DNA of 37,049 bases from contig CAIWPS010000147.1 in the NCBI GenBank assembly GCA_903914615.1, forward strand, positions 1-37,049. The letters run 5' to 3'. Under the pieces are notes generated by a model. That model did not search any database. It saw nothing but the letters and a program-made list of their open reading frames with translations, and was not told where the DNA came from. The DNA is from an uncultured beta proteobacterium (GTDB lineage Bacteria > Pseudomonadota > Gammaproteobacteria > Burkholderiales > Burkholderiaceae_C). Below, one piece after another: positions 18,773 through 27,681 of this stretch; positions within the stretch are counted from its first letter, which is position 1; each line of letters opens with the position of its first letter. The translations under genes and the position numbers were made by a program.

Positions 18773-21700
18773 TAATCTTCCCTCCGCGGCGCGTCAGGGG
18801 GCAATCCCATGGCGTCGCCGAGTTTTTGCTCCAGGTGGTTCACGCCACGCCGCAGGTACCATATTTGATTTCCGGGCAGCATGCGACGGATACGGTGGAT
18901 GTCGCCCCGGCTGAAATGCGCGTCCTGCGGGTTGTGAGTGATTTGGCCGCGGATCTTTGCGGGGATTCTTAAATCCCACGCGTCGACAGCGGTGCCGGCG
19001 ACCGGGCCGCCGAGCGTCTCCCAGGTCTGGCGATCGCCCCAGCGGCTGAAGTTGCCCATGCCGAACTGCCACAGCACGGGGTAGAAGAATTCCCCTACCC
19101 AACCGAGCAGGTTGGATTTATCCAGGACCTCCAGCGCGAAGCGGTCCGGGTGCTTCTCGATCGGCTGCCCGGAGGCCAGCTGCTTGAGCACGTAGGTGGC
19201 GGTACCGGCGCCGATCAGGGTGGCCAGTGCGGAGGCGCTGCGCAGGTCGCCGCGCGCGACACCTTGGGCCAGGGGGATGACGAGCTTGCGGATGGCGACG
19301 GCGCCAAAGGTCTTGAACTGGAATATGCACTTGCCGACTTCCGAGCTCGTCCACAGCGGGGTATCGCCCACGCCCGGTGAGAGCGTGGAGCTCTCGCCGG
19401 CGCGCATCGTCAGATTGTCCACCGCCTGCGCGGCCGCGTGGTCCGTCCACTTGTAGGTGCTGCCCATGCGCAGGCCATTGACGGTGCGGCCGTAGCTCTG
19501 GAACTGGTCCGCGATGCGATGGAGCATGCCCTGGTCGATGCCGTTGTTGTTGAGGCGCGTGCGGTCACTGACGGACAGCGCTTCACCGGCGCGCGCGCGG
19601 GCGGCCAGGTCGAGTATCTCGTCATGCGCGGCCGCGGCACTCCAGGCCTTGGTGCTCGCAATCCATGGCGTCTCGAGGGTGGCGATGGTGAACGCGCGCG
19701 TACCGCGGTTCAGTGCTTTCTGGAAGGCATAGGCGGACTCGACGCCATACTCGCCCAGCTGCGCGGCGGTGGAGTTGTGCACCATGTCCATCGCCGTGCC
19801 CATGCGCTGCATTTCCCGGCGGGTGAGCTTGAGCGCTTCCATCGAGGAGGCGAGCTTCATGGCCGTGGCGAACGTGCGGGTGAGCCCATTGCGCAGGACC
19901 GCGTTGCCGAGGTCTGGGATATGCGAGGCGGTGGCGGTGCCGAGGAAGCGGAACGCGTTAACGCTGCGGATGCCGCGTGCGATGCGCTGGAACCATCCCG
20001 TGGGATCGGACGGCGTGCCGAAGATGCCGTAGAGCCGGTCGCGCAGGGCCTTGAGGTCGCGGACGTCCGTGTTTTCGCGGCGGTTGAGGGCATTGGCGGT
20101 GGTCTGGTCGCCCTGCGCGAGCGCGCGCTGCTTCAGAAGCGCGTACTCGTCCTGGACCCGCTGGAAGGCATCGATCATGTCCTTGTCGCCAAAGGCGCGG
20201 GTGATTTCCACTTGCGGCGCGAGCGACTTGATGTACGCGTGGCTCAGGACGTCGATGTCATTGGTCAGGTACTTCTCGAGCAGCACGTCGGGCATCAGGA
20301 GCTCACGCGCCTTGAGCCGCCCCGACGTGGGGGCCAGGTCCTTGAAGATTGACGGGTTGTGATCTAGGAACCCGAGCTCACTGCCGAGGATGTTGGCCGT
20401 TACGCGGTGCGCGACGTTGTCGGCCTCCGCGCGCTCAAGGCCCTGCTTCTCGAAGTGATCGGCCAGGATCTGGTGCCAGTTGACGCGGTCAGCGCGGATC
20501 GCGGCGCGGTCGTACTGGCGCATGAGGTAGGACTCGGCCGTCCCGCCGAGGAGCTCCTGCTGCTTAGGGAGCAGCCCGAGCTCCTCCGCCTCGGCCTTGA
20601 GCGGATCGAACGCGATCGAGCGCGTCGCGCGCGCGGCCTCCTGCACTTCCGGCACGACGTGGCGATCGCCGCGGCGCATGGCGGCGGACACTTCCTGATT
20701 GAACTGGTGACGGTCCAGGCGCACCGGCTCCGTGGGCCCGAGGTCGCGCAGCTTGTACTGGCGATACAAGTCATCGCGCGCGCGCCACGCTTCGTTCCAC
20801 TTGCCTTCCCAGGCCTTGAGCAGCGTCTCCACCGATTTCGGGGTCGGCACGCCATTCGGCCGCTCTTTGGTCGGGACGTTCATCTCGAGCATTTCGGGCA
20901 TTTCGGTCAGATGCACGAGCACGCGGCGCACCGCGAGCGACGGCGAGCGCAGGGTGCGCAGCGACGGGTAGAACCATCCCAGCGCCTTGCCGAGCGCGCG
21001 GCCACCGCGGGCCAGGCGCAGGTCCCCAAGGGTGTACTCGTTGGCGGCCTGGAACGCACCGACGGTGCTGCCCTCCGGCGCGGCGGTGGGAGTGCCGTGG
21101 TCCAGGTCGCGCAGGCGCTGCTCGAATTCCCCGCGCTCCTCGAGCGGGAGGCGGCCGAGCATGTCGACCAGGTCATTCTGGCGCACCGCCTGGCTGAACA
21201 GGTCCGACGGGTCGCCCGTCTCGGCCGACTCCTGGCCGCCGTTCCTCAGTCCGTCGCGGCGGCGGATCTCGTCGGCGAGGGCCTGGGTGCTGGTGGGCCG
21301 CTCTCCAAAGAGGTCTGTTTCAGCGCGAGCTCGCCCGCCGGACTCGGCCCCTCCTGTTTCGTCGGCTGTACGGGCTCCGGTGGCAGGTTCGTCCCCGCCG
21401 CCGCCTGCCTCGCGAGCAGGTCCTCCGGCGGCAGGCCCGTCGGTAAATCTCCCAGCCGGCTCCGATTCTTCTGGGCCACTTGCAGCAAGCTTTGCGTCCG
21501 TGTCGTGCGCATCGAGGGCCTCCTTTACGTGCCGCATGAAGGCGGTGTCATCGTTCTCGAACCGGCGCGCCAGCGTCTCGACGAGGCCCTCGTCGATCGA
21601 CGCCAGGCGCGACACCATGGCCACCTGCCAGACGTCGTTGGGATTCTCGGCCGATAGGTGCTCGACGCCCTCGAAGTCAGACGGGTGGGCCAGGAAGGGC

Positions 21701-24700
21701 TCCGAGCTCGTGCGCTGGTCTGCGACGCTGACCATGTAATCGAGCAGCATGCGCTGGCGTTCGCCGAGCCCGTCACCGCGCAGGGCCTTTTCCACGGCGT
21801 TCTGCACTTCCGGCACGGTGAAGCCGGACTCCGACTTCTCCGACCGGCGCGGCATGCCCGGCCACCAGTGCGAGTTGGGCAGCCACTTGGTGCGGCCGAC
21901 GATGACGTTGTAGTCGATATGGCTGGGGTCCTCGGTCTTGCGAATGATCGAGCCGCCGATTTCCTGCCATCCCCCTTGCTCGTAGGCCATCTGCCGCAGC
22001 GTCTCGCGCAGCACGTCGTCGCCAGCCAGGCGCCGCAGGCCCTCGTCGGGCGCGGCCGCGACGCGTGCGGCCCTGGCCGCGTCGATGTCCGCCTGGGTGG
22101 CGAGCATGCGGTCCATGACCTCACGCACCGCCTGCGGCGCACGGCCGAGCGCGGTGGTGTCCAGTCGCGTGAGGGCCTGGTAAATCTGCGTGAGCCACTT
22201 GCGGAACTGGTCGAAAACCGCTTGCAGGCGCGTACTGGGGGCCACGCCCTCGGCCGCGTAGCGCTCAAAGGCCTGCGCAAAGGCCTCGTGATAGCGGCGC
22301 TGCTCGTCCAGCGGCATTGCGTGCCAGGCATCGACGTCCTTGACGCGGAACCAATCCATGAGGGTCTGGACGTCCTGGCGGATCGACAGCGGGGCATCGG
22401 CGTAGGCGCCTATCTCGGTATACAGGTCCAGGAAGTGGTGCCCCGCCTCGTGCACGAACGTCGACAGGTCACGCGCGGCGGTGATCGACATGGTGTGTGT
22501 CGAGGGGTCATACGCGCCGCGGCCGCCGCCCTGGAACAGCGGCTGCCCGGCGAGCGCGGCGTCGCGCATCGCGGGCGGTATGTCCATCGAGTGCACGGTC
22601 ACGGCCGGCGGGGTTTCTGGCGGCGGCGTGGTCAGGTTCGCGGCGCGTCGCTCGAGGTCGCGGTAGTGCAGAGTCTCCTGGGGTGTCAGGTCGTCCTGGT
22701 AGAGTCGGCCCGCCTCGTAGATCGCCTCGAGCTCGCGGATGCGCTCACGGTCGCGCTCGTTGAGCTCCTCGAGGTTGTCAGTCGAATACAGGTGATTGAG
22801 CTCTGAGCTCTGCTCCGGGTTGAGCCCTGAGCGGCGCTCGTGCTCCTCAAGCGCGGCGCGCTCCTCCTCGGTCAGCGGCGTGTGCTCGAGCCGCTGGAGC
22901 AGGTCTCCGCGGCGAATCTGCTCCTCCGCGGTGAGGCTATGGCCCTCGATGGGTCCGTCCGCGTTGCGGCGCGCGTCGCGCTCGTTGAGGCGCTCGAGCT
23001 CTCCGCGCTCCTTCGGATTGAGCGGGGCGGTGTGATCGCCGATCTGTGCGCCATGCTGGCGCAGCCGCCGCTCGAGGTCGTCCAGGCGCGCGCCTTCCGC
23101 CACGTCAAAATTCCGCAGCGGATCCATGCTGTGAACGCGCAGCCGCGTGAGCTCGTGCTGCTCCGCTGGCGTGAGCCCGCGAGACTCGCCGAGCGCGCGG
23201 TCCAGGTGCTGGGTGTCGCGCATTTCGTTGCCGTCGGACGCGGCCACCCGCGCCTCGCGCTCGCTGCTGTAGACGCGGCCCGTGATGCCGCCATCGTCGA
23301 GCAGTTCCCACTGGTTCGGGCCAGTCTCGTGCACGGTGTAGACCGCCGGGCCGCCGTTCCCGTCCGGCTCCTGGCCATGTGGGACGACCTCGATGGCGGC
23401 GTCCGGGTGCAGCGCGCGGTAATGGTCGACGGTCGCGCGCAGGTTGGCGCGGTGCACGCCCTCCTCGGCGAGCTCGTTGCGCACGTGCACGTCAAAGTGC
23501 GTTTGAGAGTGCTCGCCACCGCGGCCATCGCCGCCGAGCTCCTTCTCCCCGACGGTGGCGCCATACTTCTTGCCGAGCTTCTTGGCGAACGCGGGCAGCA
23601 TCTTGTCGTAGAAGCCCTGCATGCCCGAGCCGCCGACGGTGAGGTCCTTGCCCGCGAGCTCGCCGCGCGGCTCGCCGCCGAGTACCTTCTGGGCCGCGTC
23701 CTGGCCAATGACTTCGGCCAGGGTCTTACCCTTCGCGTCGGCTGCCGATGAGTCTTTAATCGTGCCCTTGTTGATGTCGACGTCCGCGGTAAATACCGGG
23801 CGGCCCGCCTTGTGCGCGCTGACGACGACGGTGCTGTTGCGGAATAGATCGGTACCGATGTCCGCCGCCGGCGGAGCCCATCGGATGCTGTCGACGGCCT
23901 GGCGCAGTTCGTGGGTGTAGCGCTCCGCCTGGGTGGCGCCGCGCGTCCAGGTGATGCGCTCGAAGCCATTCTCCGCGGCGTGGCGGACCATGGCCTTGAA
24001 CGCGAGCTCCGGCCAGGACTTCTTGAACGGCGCATCCGGGAGCAGGTCGGTGGTGCCGCCACCCTGCACCTGCTCCTCGGCGGCAGCCCAGCGGCGTCGC
24101 TCGTTGAGCGCGCGGGCGATCGGCCCGCGGTGCTCCTCCGGGACGTTGTAATGCTGCCACCACAGCGGGTCCTTGAGGAATTCGTTGTACATGTCGCGCG
24201 CGTTGGGGAAGCCTGCCTTGTCGATCGCGTCGACGGAGGGCTTGGCTGCGTCGACGGCGTCGTTGTGGTTTTTCCTGATGAGGTCGAGCGCGGTGGCGCT
24301 AAAGCCGCGCGGGTTCTGGTACAGCCAATTTCGCTCGCGCTGGAGCGCACCGATGTCCTTGCCGGCTTTCTCGCGCTCCGTGATGAACTTGTAGGCCTCG
24401 CGGCGCTGCTCTGGCGTGCGCGCCTCGTCGTGCAGCGCTTCGTGGAGGTCCGTCTCCGGGGGATACCCGTGCTTGTCGAGCCACTCGCGCACGCGCCGGT
24501 CATACCCCTGGCCGAAGTACTTGTCATGCGCCTCGTCGATTTGGCGGTTGAGCTCCTGGATGCGCGCCTCGCGGCGGATCGGGTCGAGGATGTCGTAGCC
24601 GCTTTCGCGGCCCGCCTGGTGCCAATCGGACTGGATTTCCTCGATGTGGAGCTCGCGCTTGCCATCCGCGCCGATGCGCTCGTTGGTGCGCACGTGCGCC

Positions 24701-27681
24701 AGGATGTTTGGCTGGCTCCAGTGCCCGGAGTTATAGGCGCGGGGCTGGTTGGCCTTGGTGTCGGTGGGCTCGCCGTGCTTGGCGAGCTCCTCGTCACGCT
24801 CGCGCTCGAGCTCCCGGATGCGGTCCCGGCTGTCCATCATGGCGTCATGGTCGCGGATCGCCCCCTGGCGCCGGGACTCGGCGCGGATCTTCTCCTCGTA
24901 CTCGGCCGCGATGCGCCGGCGCGCGGCGTAGTCGACGCCCGGATCGAGCTTGCTGAGCTCGTGGTCCATGAGGTCCTGGTCGATGTCGCGCAGCTTTTTC
25001 GTCCCGGCGAGCTCGTCGCGCCACTGCTGGAGCTTCACCGGCTCGTACTTTTCGCCGTACTCGGCGACCGAGCGGCGGATCATGTTCTCGAGGGTCTGGA
25101 TTTGCGCGTGGTGCTTGTTCTCCTGCGACGCCCAATAGGCCTTGCGCTCATGCAGGACGTTCGTCGGCCGATCGAGCGTGAGGAGGTGCTCCTTGTTATT
25201 GGAGCCGCCGGGCAGGTTGTATTGGTCGTAACGGACCGACTCGGCCAGGTTGTCCAGGTCCATGACGATGTGCGCGGCATCGGCCGGCAGGTCGCCGAGG
25301 TCGCGCTCCTCGCCGGTCGCGCGGTCCGTGACCACGGGACTCTCGCCGGGATAGTCGCCGGGGGTGATGTCATAGCCCATGGCGCCCAGGCGGTCGACGA
25401 GCTCGCGCTCACGCGCGACGTCGTAGCCGTTGCGGATTTCCTTCACCGCTACCTGGTTGGCGCGCATGTGCTCAAGCAGCTGCTCACGCGTGACGGTGCC
25501 CGTGCGCGATTCGAGCCAGGGGCGCACGCCCATCCACTCGAGTTCCTCCTTGGTCACGCCCTTGGTCGTGAGGTTCTCCAGCGTCTTGAGCCACTGCTCC
25601 GGCGAGGCCTTGGTCATCGGCAGCGACTCGACGCCCCGGATGGCCGCCGAGTAGAACGGATCGGCCAGCGCTTGTGCCAGGCCACCGGGCAGCGCTTCGC
25701 CGGTGATGTGCAGCGGGGCCATGTCAAACAGCGCGTCGGGGGTGATCCCCAGCCGATCGGCGAGCGTGTGGTAGCCCTCGCCGATCAGCGCGGCGTAGGC
25801 CTGCGCTTCCTTTGGCGTATAGCGGTCGGTCGAGGCCAGCGCATCAAGCACGTGATGCTCGACGTTCGGCGCGCCGCTGACGGGCCGCCACCCGCTGCGG
25901 TGGCCGCCACCGCGGGTGGTGGGCAGCACCTGCTCGTGCTGGAACGGGATGTAGTAGGTCGGCCCGCCGGCGTGGCTCGCGTCGATGACCAGGCCATCAT
26001 GCCCGGCGGCGATTTGCTCGTTGCGCCAGGCGGTCGCCTCGGCGTTGCTCGCGAAGTTGGGGAGCTCGTCGTGGCGCAGTTCCAGCGGGTGCTCGATGTT
26101 GAGGTGATGCTCCGTGACGGGGCCCATGGCCGCCGCGTCAGCCGCCGTGCCCGTGAATACGGGCCCCAGCGCGGAGGTTGGCCGCCCGGTCTCGGCCGTC
26201 AGCCGGGCAGGCTCGAAGTCGCGCTTGCTGAGCCGCCGGCCGCCGCGATAGACGGGGAGAGGTTCGCCGCTCCGGCTGCCTGCTCCTTCAACGCCGCGTG
26301 CGTTGCGGCCAGCTGGTCCGCCAGGAACTGGCTCGCCGGATTCTCCTGGAGCAGCTGCTCCAGCGCCTTCGGTGGGTGATACGTCGGATCGTAGGCCCTG
26401 GAATTCGTGGCTAAGCTCATAGGGGGGCTCCGGGACGGGTTCGGGGTTATGTTCTGCGTGGAACCGCTCTAACTGCTCGCGGGCCTCGAGGGCCGCCTGG
26501 GCCCGTGCCTGGTCCTCGAGCGCGGCGGCGTGCTCTGTCTGGAGCCCGAGCCCGGCCCTGGTCTCCTCCCATAAGGCCCACAGCCGGCCCACGGCGCGCT
26601 CACGGAGCACGTGGGGCAGATCCTCGCCGTAGGTCGCCTCGAGCCGCTCACGCACGGACTCCGGCTGCTGGAGTCGCTCGACTTCCTGCGCAATGGCCGC
26701 CTCGCGCGCCTCCGGCGGGGGCTCCGCATGGGCATCCAGGGCCGCCTGGGCCGCCTGTAGCCGGTCCTGAGCCGCCTGGGGGTCTATGCCCTGCGCGGCG
26801 GCGTGGGCCTCGGCGGCGGCCTGCTGGAGCCGCTGGGAGTGCTCCGCGAGCCGCTGGCGCACGTCGGCGGCGATCCGTTCGGCGGTATCGCCCTCCGGCG
26901 CGACGTAGGTGGGTATGCGCTCCGCGAGGTCGCGCTTGAGGGTCTCCTGGATCCGCGCAATGTCGGCCGCGGTCTGGTGGGTATCCCCGCCATGGTGCAG
27001 GACACCGCCGAGGATGCCGGCGAGCAGGGTGCCCTCGCCGAGATTCAGGGCATTTTCGTACAGGCCCTGCGGCGCGTTGGGGTCAATCTGGCGCATGGCG
27101 ATCTGCTGCGCCGCGCTGGTGGCGCCGCCGGTGATCGCAAAGCGCACGGCGTTGGCCAGGCGGGTCGGGGCTGCGGGGGTGAGCATGGCCGCTGCGCCGA
27201 TGACATCCAGATTGCCGGCTGCAAAGCCGATGAGGCCCTGGTGCTTGGAGGCCATGAGGGCCTGCGCGTCGCGGTCCTGGGACTGGAGCTCCTCATAGCG
27301 CTGCTGGATTTCCTCCGGGGTGAACAGCCCGCCGTATTTGGACGCGCGCCATTCCTCCCCCGGTGGGATGGCGACGTTGGGGTCCGCCTTGCGGGGATCC
27401 GAGCCCGCGCCGAGATACCGCCAGTTGATGTCATCCGGTGGGCCCTGGTGCGAGCCGGCGATGACGAGGTCATCGAACGCGCGGCCCTGCACGGTGTTGC
27501 GCAGCGCGGCGGCGGTGATGTCCAGCGCCGAGTATTTCGGCGAGTTGGCGCCCGTGCCGCCATTGGCGTCGGGGTCGGGCAGGTTGCCGAGCGGGCGGTT
27601 GTAGACCGGCCCCTGCGGCATGAAGTTGGTCTGATCCGCAGCCGGATCCGGCGCGCCAGCGGTGGGGTTGGTCAGCGGCAT
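18772..27681 (-). CDS. Giant polyvalent internal virion protein (2,969 aa)
   Basis: A single frame covering 24% of the genome. Visible regions: a hydrophobic Gly/Ala segment near 170-240; coiled coil about 250-440; an ADP-ribosyltransferase-like stretch about 478-585 (VYRGG; GHDGLVIDASHAGG; HEQVLP), tentative; a block typical of phage large polyvalent proteins about 1000-1380 (IEEIQSDWHQAGRESGYD; KSWPELAFKAMVRHAAENGF; GMQGFYDKMLPAFAKKLG); seven degenerate Leu/Glu repeats about 1503-1680; a zincin site HEAGHH at 1744-1749; and a C-terminal ~400 residues (NAFRFLGTATASHIPDLGN onward) like the conserved polyvalent tail domain. It probably enters the host with the DNA, taking the place of T7 gp16-like ejection proteins. 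Antisense ORFs here are shadows. Confidence 0.9.
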   Translation of the reverse strand: MPLTNPTAGAPDPAADQTNFMPQGPVYNRPLGNLPDPDANGGTGANSPKYSALDITAAALRNTVQGRAFDDLVIAGSHQGPPDDINWRYLGAGSDPRKADPNVAIPPGEEWRASKYGGLFTPEEIQQRYEELQSQDRDAQALMASKHQGLIGFAAGNLDVIGAAAMLTPAAPTRLANAVRFAITGGATSAAQQIAMRQIDPNAPQGLYENALNLGEGTLLAGILGGVLHHGGDTHQTAADIARIQETLKRDLAERIPTYVAPEGDTAERIAADVRQRLAEHSQRLQQAAAEAHAAAQGIDPQAAQDRLQAAQAALDAHAEPPPEAREAAIAQEVERLQQPESVRERLEATYGEDLPHVLRERAVGRLWALWEETRAGLGLQTEHAAALEDQARAQAALEAREQLERFHAEHNPEPVPEPPYELSHEFQGLRSDVSPTEGAGAAAPGESGEPVPGGPAGRNARGVEGAGSRSGEPLPVYRGGRRLSKRDFEPARLTAETGRPTSALGPVFTGTAADAAAMGPVTEHHLNIEHPLELRHDELPNFASNAEATAWRNEQIAAGHDGLVIDASHAGGPTYYIPFQHEQVLPTTRGGGHRSGWRPVSGAPNVEHHVLDALASTDRYTPKEAQAYAALIGEGYHTLADRLGITPDALFDMAPLHITGEALPGGLAQALADPFYSAAIRGVESLPMTKASPEQWLKTLENLTTKGVTKEELEWMGVRPWLESRTGTVTREQLLEHMRANQVAVKEIRNGYDVARERELVDRLGAMGYDITPGDYPGESPVVTDRATGEERDLGDLPADAAHIVMDLDNLAESVRYDQYNLPGGSNNKEHLLTLDRPTNVLHERKAYWASQENKHHAQIQTLENMIRRSVAEYGEKYEPVKLQQWRDELAGTKKLRDIDQDLMDHELSKLDPGVDYAARRRIAAEYEEKIRAESRRQGAIRDHDAMMDSRDRIRELERERDEELAKHGEPTDTKANQPRAYNSGHWSQPNILAHVRTNERIGADGKRELHIEEIQSDWHQAGRESGYDILDPIRREARIQELNRQIDEAHDKYFGQGYDRRVREWLDKHGYPPETDLHEALHDEARTPEQRREAYKFITEREKAGKDIGALQRERNWLYQNPRGFSATALDLIRKNHNDAVDAAKPSVDAIDKAGFPNARDMYNEFLKDPLWWQHYNVPEEHRGPIARALNERRRWAAAEEQVQGGGTTDLLPDAPFKKSWPELAFKAMVRHAAENGFERITWTRGATQAERYTHELRQAVDSIRWAPPAADIGTDLFRNSTVVVSAHKAGRPVFTADVDINKGTIKDSSAADAKGKTLAEVIGQDAAQKVLGGEPRGELAGKDLTVGGSGMQGFYDKMLPAFAKKLGKKYGATVGEKELGGDGRGGEHSQTHFDVHVRNELAEEGVHRANLRATVDHYRALHPDAAIEVVPHGQEPDGNGGPAVYTVHETGPNQWELLDDGGITGRVYSSEREARVAASDGNEMRDTQHLDRALGESRGLTPAEQHELTRLRVHSMDPLRNFDVAEGARLDDLERRLRQHGAQIGDHTAPLNPKERGELERLNERDARRNADGPIEGHSLTAEEQIRRGDLLQRLEHTPLTEEERAALEEHERRSGLNPEQSSELNHLYSTDNLEELNERDRERIRELEAIYEAGRLYQDDLTPQETLHYRDLERRAANLTTPPPETPPAVTVHSMDIPPAMRDAALAGQPLFQGGGRGAYDPSTHTMSITAARDLSTFVHEAGHHFLDLYTEIGAYADAPLSIRQDVQTLMDWFRVKDVDAWHAMPLDEQRRYHEAFAQAFERYAAEGVAPSTRLQAVFDQFRKWLTQIYQALTRLDTTALGRAPQAVREVMDRMLATQADIDAARAARVAAAPDEGLRRLAGDDVLRETLRQMAYEQGGWQEIGGSIIRKTEDPSHIDYNVIVGRTKWLPNSHWWPGMPRRSEKSESGFTVPEVQNAVEKALRGDGLGERQRMLLDYMVSVADQRTSSEPFLAHPSDFEGVEHLSAENPNDVWQVAMVSRLASIDEGLVETLARRFENDDTAFMRHVKEALDAHDTDAKLAASGPEESEPAGRFTDGPAAGGPAREAGGGGDEPATGARTADETGGAESGGRARAETDLFGERPTSTQALADEIRRRDGLRNGGQESAETGDPSDLFSQAVRQNDLVDMLGRLPLEERGEFEQRLRDLDHGTPTAAPEGSTVGAFQAANEYTLGDLRLARGGRALGKALGWFYPSLRTLRSPSLAVRRVLVHLTEMPEMLEMNVPTKERPNGVPTPKSVETLLKAWEGKWNEAWRARDDLYRQYKLRDLGPTEPVRLDRHQFNQEVSAAMRRGDRHVVPEVQEAARATRSIAFDPLKAEAEELGLLPKQQELLGGTAESYLMRQYDRAAIRADRVNWHQILADHFEKQGLERAEADNVAHRVTANILGSELGFLDHNPSIFKDLAPTSGRLKARELLMPDVLLEKYLTNDIDVLSHAYIKSLAPQVEITRAFGDKDMIDAFQRVQDEYALLKQRALAQGDQTTANALNRRENTDVRDLKALRDRLYGIFGTPSDPTGWFQRIARGIRSVNAFRFLGTATASHIPDLGNAVLRNGLTRTFATAMKLASSMEALKLTRREMQRMGTAMDMVHNSTAAQLGEYGVESAYAFQKALNRGTRAFTIATLETPWIASTKAWSAAAAHDEILDLAARARAGEALSVSDRTRLNNNGIDQGMLHRIADQFQSYGRTVNGLRMGSTYKWTDHAAAQAVDNLTMRAGESSTLSPGVGDTPLWTSSEVGKCIFQFKTFGAVAIRKLVIPLAQGVARGDLRSASALATLIGAGTATYVLKQLASGQPIEKHPDRFALEVLDKSNLLGWVGEFFYPVLWQFGMGNFSRWGDRQTWETLGGPVAGTAVDAWDLRIPAKIRGQITHNPQDAHFSRGDIHRIRRMLPGNQIWYLRRGVNHLEQKLGDAMGLPPDAPRRED

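Noticed and set aside
23911-26379. 822-aa plus-strand ORF opposite the giant virion gene
   Set aside because: Val/Leu/Arg/Gly-rich composition and lack of motifs are typical of the complement of a GC-rich gene; the minus-strand frame has conserved phage blocks.
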